Below are positions 6,167-10,288 of a DNA stretch of 12,279 nucleotides, piece after piece (position 1 is the stretch's first letter; each line of letters opens with the position of its first letter). The position numbers and the translations under genes are program-made. A model generated the notes under the pieces. That model ran no database searches and was not told the origin of the DNA. It saw nothing but the letters and a program-made list of their open reading frames with translations. The DNA lies in contig SKUG01000210.1 in NCBI GenBank assembly GCA_007122215.1, positions 1 to 12,279 on the forward strand. The letters are read 5' to 3'. This stretch comes from Thermoleophilia bacterium. GTDB taxonomy: Bacteria > Actinomycetota > Thermoleophilia > Gaiellales > SKUG01.

Positions 6167-6907
6167 TCAGCCGAGGAAGCCGCCGGGCCAGGACTCGCCC
6201 GTGAACGAGTCGAAGTTCGCGGAGTGGCGGCCGGAGTGGCCACCGATCACGTGCCCGAGGTCCTCGCCGGTGAAGGCATCCACGTTGCGGGGGAACTGCT
6301 CCTGCCCGATCATGTGGGGGAAGGGCTCGCCGCTGAACTCGTCGAACGCCGGCACCGGGCGACCACGGGCCGCAGGCCCGTCTGCCGACGGCACGTGCCG
6401 GACGATCTCGCGGGGCCTGGCATGCTCGATGGCACGCTCGGCCTGGTCGCTGGCGGCGCGTACCGACCGCAGCGCATCATCGACCTGCCGGCCGAGCATC
6501 GCGAGCTGTGCGGACTGTCCGGGCGAGCCTGCTGCGTCGATGCCGCCGCGCAGGGAGTCGATCCGTGCCTGTGCAGCGACCTTGTGCTGGCCGCCGTTGC
6601 CCTCGAGGAAGCGGCTGGCCCACTGGGTCGAGCGCCGCACGCCGTTGGAGAGCACGAGCTGCACGTCGCCCTGCGGGCTGCGCTGGCGGCCGAGGGTGGA
6701 GATTCCCTCCAGTGCCGCGGAGAGCCCCTGGCTCGAGGCGGTCACGTGCATGCCGACCAGGTCGAGCCGCTCGGGCGTGACGGCTGCGCCGCCGGATGCC
6801 ATCTCGCCGATCATCCGCGAGGCATCGCCGAGGTGGCTGCCCGCTGACTGCACGTGGTTTGCCACCACGCGATTCATGAAGAGGTTCCCTGCGGAGATCG
6901 CTGCCAT
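6167..6907 (-). CDS. Unrecognised protein with three C-terminal DxF[ST]GE motifs
   Basis: I do not recognise this 246-residue protein. Residues 1-75 look helical and amphipathic (ISAGNLFMNRVVANHVQSAG and onward) with no signal peptide or membrane segment. Residues 85-165 are also helical and polar, with heptad-like spacing around 134-165 (LAMLGRQVDDALRSVRAASD). After a Pro/Arg hinge (164-187), the C-terminus carries three copies of a motif: FDEFSGEPFPHMIG (188-201), VDAFTGEDLGHVIG (209-222) and FDSFTGESWPGGFLG (232-246). The start at 6907 is chosen because GAGGA lies 8 bases upstream; an in-frame ATG at 6934 would add nine residues but lacks such a site. It lies 105 bp after ccdA on the same strand and converges on argS. 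It could be a structural or interaction protein; no function can be assigned. Confidence 0.75.
   Translation of the reverse strand: MAAISAGNLFMNRVVANHVQSAGSHLGDASRMIGEMASGGAAVTPERLDLVGMHVTASSQGLSAALEGISTLGRQRSPQGDVQLVLSNGVRRSTQWASRFLEGNGGQHKVAAQARIDSLRGGIDAAGSPGQSAQLAMLGRQVDDALRSVRAASDQAERAIEHARPREIVRHVPSADGPAARGRPVPAFDEFSGEPFPHMIGQEQFPRNVDAFTGEDLGHVIGGHSGRHSANFDSFTGESWPGGFLG
6170..6346 (-). repeat. Triplicated C-terminal motif region of the unknown protein
   Basis: This stretch encodes residues 188-246, with three motif copies starting at residues 188, 209 and 232 (spacing 21 and 23). The shared pattern is [FV]-D-x-F-[ST]-G-E followed by a short variable stretch, then a hydrophobic residue and G, with H two residues before the I in the first two copies. 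The copies are too diverged at the DNA level to be a recent expansion. Confidence 0.75.
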
Positions 6908-6915
6908 GTCCCGTT

Positions 6916-6920
6916 TCCTC
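6916..6920 (-). promoter_or_regulatory. Ribosome binding site deciding the start at 6907
   Basis: Read on the minus strand, GAGGA is followed by 8 bases and then the ATG at 6907. It decides between this start and the upstream in-frame ATG at 6934. Confidence 0.65.
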
Positions 6921-6928
6921 GTCCGTGT

Positions 6929-6948
6929 GGCCACGCGTTGCCGTGGCC
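6929..6948. other. Inverted repeat in the 105-bp gap after ccdA
   Basis: GGCCAC, an 8-base spacer and GTGGCC form a perfect 6-bp inverted repeat just upstream of the ribosome binding site of the unknown gene. In the transcript it would be a stem-loop in the 5' leader, ending about 9 bases before the Shine-Dalgarno sequence. The rest of this gap (6908-7012) contains no TAnnnT box on the minus strand, so I see no promoter in it, and the unknown gene may be read through from trx-ccdA. Confidence 0.3.
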
Positions 6949-7012
6949 CATCCCACCGGAGTGTCGGGATCGCAGCAGGATTCGTTGCGGGCGATCCAGG
7001 CCGCAGCGTCGC

Positions 7013-7723
7013 TCAGAGCTCGTAGAAGATCGCCGGGCTGATGCGCTGCAGCTCTGCGGCGATGGTGGTCATGAGCCCGCTCGCGATGAGGATGCCGAAG
7101 GTGATCACGAGGATCCCGCTGGCGATCCGGATCGGTCCCATGTGGCGGCGGATCCAGCCGGAGCGATCATGGAGCCAGCTGGCCCCGGCCGCAGCCGCGA
7201 CCATGGGGAGCCCGAGCCCTGCGGAGAAGACCGCCAGCAGCGCCGCTCCCTGCCATGCGGTGTCCTGGGTGCCGGCGAGCGTCAGGGCCGCACCCAGCAT
7301 CGGCCCGATGCAGGGCGACCAGGCCATGGCGAACGCCATCCCGAACGTGGCGGCACCTGCCCCGCCGCGGATCGTGGCGGGCCGTGAGGGGCCGCCGCTG
7401 GCCAGCATCCGCACGGGCAGGCGATGCTCGAAGACGATGAAGAGTCCCAGCGCGACGACGATCCCGCCGCCGACCAGCTGCGCGGCCCCGATGTTGCGAA
7501 CCAGGGCCTGGCCGAGCGGTGCCGCAGCGGCACCGAGGAGGATGAAGATCGCCGAGAATCCGCCCACGAATGCTGCTGCCCGGACCATCGTGCGGCGCCG
7601 GTCGGAGGGATCCCCGCCGGTGAGGTAGGCCAGGTAGCCCGGCACCAGTGGCAGCATGCAGGGCGAGAGGAATGCCAGCAGGCCGGCCGCGAAGGTCAGC
7701 AGGACATCGAGCGGCTGCAGCAC
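7013..7723 (-). CDS. ccdA: CcdA-type transmembrane thiol-disulfide reductant carrier
   Basis: CcdA proteins are six-span membrane proteins related to the core of DsbD. They pass electrons from cytoplasmic thioredoxin to thioredoxin-like proteins outside the membrane, for cytochrome c maturation and other disulfide reduction. This 236-residue protein shows six hydrophobic segments and the two redox cysteines in the expected contexts: LSPCMLPLVPGY (Cys22, first span) and AWSPCIGPMLG (Cys138, fourth span), each followed by the characteristic proline. The start is a GTG at 7723, 9 bp after the stop of the thioredoxin-like gene, with no clear ribosome binding site, so translation is probably coupled to that gene. 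The adjacent thioredoxin-like protein is its likely redox partner. The cytochrome c synthetase genes resB and ccsA are not next to it. Confidence 0.93.
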   Translation of the reverse strand: MLQPLDVLLTFAAGLLAFLSPCMLPLVPGYLAYLTGGDPSDRRRTMVRAAAFVGGFSAIFILLGAAAAPLGQALVRNIGAAQLVGGGIVVALGLFIVFEHRLPVRMLASGGPSRPATIRGGAGAATFGMAFAMAWSPCIGPMLGAALTLAGTQDTAWQGAALLAVFSAGLGLPMVAAAAGASWLHDRSGWIRRHMGPIRIASGILVITFGILIASGLMTTIAAELQRISPAIFYEL

Positions 7724-7732
7724 GGCGAACCG

Positions 7733-8323
7733 TCAGGCGCCGTCGGCGCTGACGGCGTCGATCGCGCCCAGGAGCTCCGGCAGCTGGGCGGGCCCGCGAC
7801 GCACCCAGGCGATCTCACCTGCGGCGTTGACCATGACGGTGTGCGGCTGCCCGAGGCCGACCCCGAGCGTGTCCGAGACCAGCGTGCGGTCTGCATCGTC
7901 GATCACGACGGGCTCGCCTGCGGCATCCCAGCCGTGCTCGACGACGAAGGCATCGGCGAGGTCGGCCCGGTCCTCGACGGCGATGAAGTAGACGTTGGCA
8001 TCGGGGCGCTCCGCGAGCATGTCGGCAACGTCGCTGGCCTCGGCCTCGCAGGACCCACACCATGAGGCGAAGACCTTGAGCACGGCCGGCAGCTCGAGGT
8101 CCGAGCTTGCGAACTCCTCACCGGCCGTCGTGGTGGCCGTGAACTCCGGCAGCGCCGCGCGGGCGTCCGGCCGGACCAGGGAGACCGCGATCGCCTCGAC
8201 GGCCTCGTCGGCCTCCTCGTCCTCGCGCTGGAAGGCGCCCGTGAGGCCGATCGTCATCAGGATGCCCAGGGCGAGCAGGCCCACGACCAGTGCTGCGAGG
8301 CGTCCGGCGCCGTCCATGTCCAT
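7733..8323 (-). CDS. Membrane-anchored thioredoxin-like protein (TlpA/ResA type)
   Basis: This is a predicted extracytoplasmic thiol-disulfide oxidoreductase of 196 residues. The N-terminal segment at about 9-29 (LAALVVGLLALGILMTIGLTG) is a membrane anchor or uncleaved signal. A strongly acidic linker follows (QREDEEADEAVEA), then a thioredoxin fold with ALPEFTATTTAGEEF (57-71), VLKVFASWCGSCEAE holding the CxxC pair Cys89 and Cys92, and a cis-proline loop GQPHTVMV (158-165, Pro160). The active site WCGSC differs from the WCPPC or WCEPC common in TlpA and ResA. The start at 8323 is preferred over 8350 because AAGGAG lies 5 bases upstream. ccdA follows 9 bp downstream and should supply the reductant. 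Its target could be cytochrome c apoprotein or other exported cysteine proteins. Confidence 0.92.
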   Translation of the reverse strand: MDMDGAGRLAALVVGLLALGILMTIGLTGAFQREDEEADEAVEAIAVSLVRPDARAALPEFTATTTAGEEFASSDLELPAVLKVFASWCGSCEAEASDVADMLAERPDANVYFIAVEDRADLADAFVVEHGWDAAGEPVVIDDADRTLVSDTLGVGLGQPHTVMVNAAGEIAWVRRGPAQLPELLGAIDAVSADGA

Positions 8324-8328
8324 TGCTG

Positions 8329-8334
8329 CTCCTT
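8329..8334 (-). promoter_or_regulatory. Ribosome binding site of the thioredoxin-like gene
   Basis: Read on the minus strand, AAGGAG precedes the ATG at 8323 by 5 bases. It argues against the upstream in-frame ATG at 8350, which would place this sequence inside the coding region. Confidence 0.65.
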
Positions 8335-8431
8335 GCGCAGGGTGTGGCATGCAGCGTGGGGGCCGGCCAGCAACCTCACGACCACCACGTCTTCAGCTGC
8401 CACGTTCGTGCCGGCAGCCCCACGCCGCACC

Positions 8432-8443
8432 GGTAAGCTTACC
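8432..8443. promoter_or_regulatory. Palindrome with TAAGCT on both strands, candidate bidirectional promoter or operator
   Basis: GGTAAGCTTACC is a perfect 12-bp palindrome in the 156-bp region between the divergent thioredoxin-like and DUF1295 genes. It is conspicuously AT-centred in very GC-rich DNA. Each strand reads TAAGCT, which fits the TAnnnT -10 pattern, so one site could serve both directions: plus-strand transcripts would start near 8446 (leader of about 34 bases) and minus-strand transcripts near 8429 (leader of about 106 bases). No consensus -35 is seen on either side. A regulator's operator is the alternative. Confidence 0.4.
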
Positions 8444-8467
8444 CAACCGACCATCCGCATACCCATC

Positions 8468-8472
8468 GGAGG
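8468..8472 (+). promoter_or_regulatory. Ribosome binding site deciding the GTG start at 8480
   Basis: GGAGG, a perfect Shine-Dalgarno core, lies 7 bases before GTG 8480. The open frame extends upstream to an ATG at 8333, but that part is a low-complexity tail overlapping the start of the divergent gene. Confidence 0.8.
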
Positions 8473-8479
8473 CCCCGCA

Positions 8480-9286
8480 GTGGATGCGATCAGCGAAGTC
8501 CTCGTCGTTGCCGGCGCGGCGGTTGCCGCCTGGATGGCCGGCTGGTTCGTGCTGGCAACGCTCCTGCGCAACAACTCGATCGTGGACATCGCCTGGGGGC
8601 TGGGCTTCGTGCTCATCTCCTGGGTGCTCGTGGCCTGGACGTCCGCGGCCGACGGTGCAGGGGCACAGCTCCTTGCGGTTGCCGTGCTCGTCAGCATCTG
8701 GGGGGTGCGGCTCTCATGGCACATCGGCCGCCGCAACATCGGCCATGCCGAGGACTTTCGCTACGCGCAGTGGCGGGAGGACTGGGGGCGCTGGGTCGTG
8801 CCACGCGCCTTCGTGCAGGTCTTCATGCTGCAGGGCGTGCTGATGCTGCTGGTGGCACTGCCGATCCTCGTTGCCGCCGCCGCTGCGCCCGCCTCCCTGG
8901 GCGTGCTCGGCATGGTGGGGGTGGTCGTGTTTGCGATCGGGTTCGGGATCGAGTCGGTTGCCGATCGCCAGCTGGCCCGCTTCATCCGCGAGGAGAAGAC
9001 GCCCGAGCAGCCGGTGATGCAGTCGGGGCTGTGGCGCTACAGCCGCCATCCCAACTACTTCGGGGAGGCGGTGCTGTGGTGGGGGATCGCGCTGCTGGCC
9101 GTGAGCGCCCCCAACGGCTGGCTCGCCCTGCTGGGCGCCGCCGCGATCACGTTCCTGCTGCGCTGGGTCAGTGGCGTGCCCTTCCTGGAGCAGCGTTTCG
9201 AGGGGCGGCCCGGCTGGGACGACTACGTCGAGCGCACGAGCATCTTCATCATGCTGCCCCCCCGCCGCTCAGCCGCCGAGCAGTGA
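8480..9286 (+). CDS. DUF1295 (steroid 5-alpha-reductase-like) integral membrane protein
   Basis: This 268-residue polytopic membrane protein belongs to DUF1295, a group related to steroid 5-alpha-reductases and isoprenylcysteine methyltransferases. It has about six hydrophobic segments. Conserved motifs are NNSIVDIAWG (31-40), WGVRLSWHIGRRN (74-86), EDFRYAQWRE with DWGRW (91-105), ADRQLARF (161-168) and the C-terminal cofactor-site block GLWRYSRHPNYFGE (183-196), followed by a conserved GRPGWDDYVERTS (242-254). Members are thought to be NAD(P)H-dependent reductases of lipids or other hydrophobic substrates, but the substrate here is unknown. The GTG start at 8480 has an excellent ribosome binding site. 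The last 18 bp overlap the 3' end of the opposing lysozyme-like gene, and a run of seven C at 9257-9263 lies in the final codons. Confidence 0.93.
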   Translation: MDAISEVLVVAGAAVAAWMAGWFVLATLLRNNSIVDIAWGLGFVLISWVLVAWTSAADGAGAQLLAVAVLVSIWGVRLSWHIGRRNIGHAEDFRYAQWREDWGRWVVPRAFVQVFMLQGVLMLLVALPILVAAAAAPASLGVLGMVGVVVFAIGFGIESVADRQLARFIREEKTPEQPVMQSGLWRYSRHPNYFGEAVLWWGIALLAVSAPNGWLALLGAAAITFLLRWVSGVPFLEQRFEGRPGWDDYVERTSIFIMLPPRRSAAEQ

Positions 9287-10234
9287 GCGGGCCTGGGGGA
9301 TGGCTGCCCTGACCTTGGCCGCATAGCCCACGGGGTCCGCCGGACGCTGCGATGCCGCTGCGATGGTGCCCCAGTCCTGTCCCTGGCGCGAGGACGCGTA
9401 GCGGGCCAGCGAGCGCAGCGCGACGTTGGCGTTGGTGGCTGGATCGAATGCCTGCTGCGGAGTCAGCCGGGCCTCGGCCAGCATTCCCCGGGTGTTGAGC
9501 TGGAAGAGCCCGAAGCTCGTGCCGCCATCCCCGACGGCGGTGTTGTCCCCGCTGGACTCGACCAGCATCATGGCCACGGCGACATCTGCGGGAACGCCAT
9601 GGCGCGCGGCGACGTCGGCGACCGTGCGGGCGTTCGCCGCCGCGGGAAGTCGTGAGGTCGATCCCGCCGAGGTGACCGGTGCATTCAGCAGGGCCCCCAT
9701 GCCCGGGATCGCCCCGGCAGCGCCTCCGGCACCCGCGCCTGCGCCTGCGCCTGCGAGGCCGGGAAGCCCGGCAAGCCCGCCGAGCCCGGCAAGGCCCGGG
9801 AGGCCACCCATGGTGGCTCCGTCGCCCTCGCCGTCGCCCTCGCCATCCCCGAACATCCCCTCGAGTCCCTGCGCCCCCATGAGCTGGGGAACCAGGCCCA
9901 GCGCATCGGGCCCCAGCTGGGCGAGCGCACCGATCCCGCCCGCGCCCAGCGCCATGGCGGCACCACCGGCCTGGCTGGCACCGGCTGCATCCGCGGGCTC
10001 GCCCGTCGTGGCGGCGTGGGCCGAGTCCCGAGCCTGTGCCGCTGCCTGGGCGGGGCCGCCGAGGTGCATCTCCGCCAGCAGCGCCGGCGCGTGACGCACC
10101 ATCAGATCGTGGGTCCTGCCCGGTGCGGCATGGGCTGCCTTCAGCAGCTCGTTGAACTGGGCGTGGGCGCCCGACGCTGCATGTCCATGCCCGGGGGGCG
10201 GGGTGGGCATCGGGCCTGTCGGGGGAACCTGCAT
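9269..10234 (-). CDS. Lysozyme-fold (SLT transglycosylase-like) protein without signal peptide
   Basis: This is a 321-residue protein with a C-terminal domain of the lysozyme/soluble lytic transglycosylase fold (about 200-312). The likely catalytic acid is Glu226 in AMMLVESSGDNTAVG, followed by GGTSFGLFQLNTRG (237-250), then FDPATNANVALRSLARY (263-279), DWGTIAAASQRPADP (287-301) and VGYAAKV. Such domains cleave peptidoglycan between MurNAc and GlcNAc. The N-terminus is Pro-, His- and Ala-rich (1-90) with no signal peptide, lipobox or membrane span. A Gly/Ala/Leu-rich linker covers about 90-182 and includes GDGEGDGEGDG and GAGAGAGAGG. I chose the ATG at 10234 because a -35/-10 pair would start transcription just before it; an ATG at 10246 overlaps that -10. 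Export by a non-Sec route, or lysis release, would be needed for access to peptidoglycan. Confidence 0.85.
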   Translation of the reverse strand: MQVPPTGPMPTPPPGHGHAASGAHAQFNELLKAAHAAPGRTHDLMVRHAPALLAEMHLGGPAQAAAQARDSAHAATTGEPADAAGASQAGGAAMALGAGGIGALAQLGPDALGLVPQLMGAQGLEGMFGDGEGDGEGDGATMGGLPGLAGLGGLAGLPGLAGAGAGAGAGGAAGAIPGMGALLNAPVTSAGSTSRLPAAANARTVADVAARHGVPADVAVAMMLVESSGDNTAVGDGGTSFGLFQLNTRGMLAEARLTPQQAFDPATNANVALRSLARYASSRQGQDWGTIAAASQRPADPVGYAAKVRAAIPQARSLLGG

Positions 10235-10241
10235 CACCCCC

Positions 10242-10270
10242 AACATAGAACAAGCTGACAGAAATGCAAA
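10242..10270 (-). promoter_or_regulatory. Sigma-70-type promoter of the lysozyme-like gene, probably leaderless
   Basis: On the minus strand, TTTGCA (10270-10265) and TATGTT (10247-10242) are separated by exactly 17 bases. The -10 ends 7 bases before the ATG at 10234, which places the transcription start at or beside the start codon. GGGGGTG lies between and could act as a weak ribosome binding site only if transcription starts earlier. The 54-bp gap is strikingly AT-rich compared with the rest of the window, which adds weight. Confidence 0.6.
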
Positions 10271-10288
10271 GGATGTGTGGCTGGGGGG

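Noticed and set aside
9257..9263. Seven-C run near the DUF1295 stop as a possible phase-variation or frameshift site
   Set aside because: It affects only the last few residues, beyond the conserved domain. Runs of this length are expected by chance in such GC-rich DNA.
9735..9752. Three copies of the hexamer GCGCCT, and nearby TCGCCC-type repeats
   Set aside because: These simply encode the Gly/Ala and Gly/Asp/Glu stretches of the lysozyme-like protein's linker. They are too short and imperfect to call a functional satellite.
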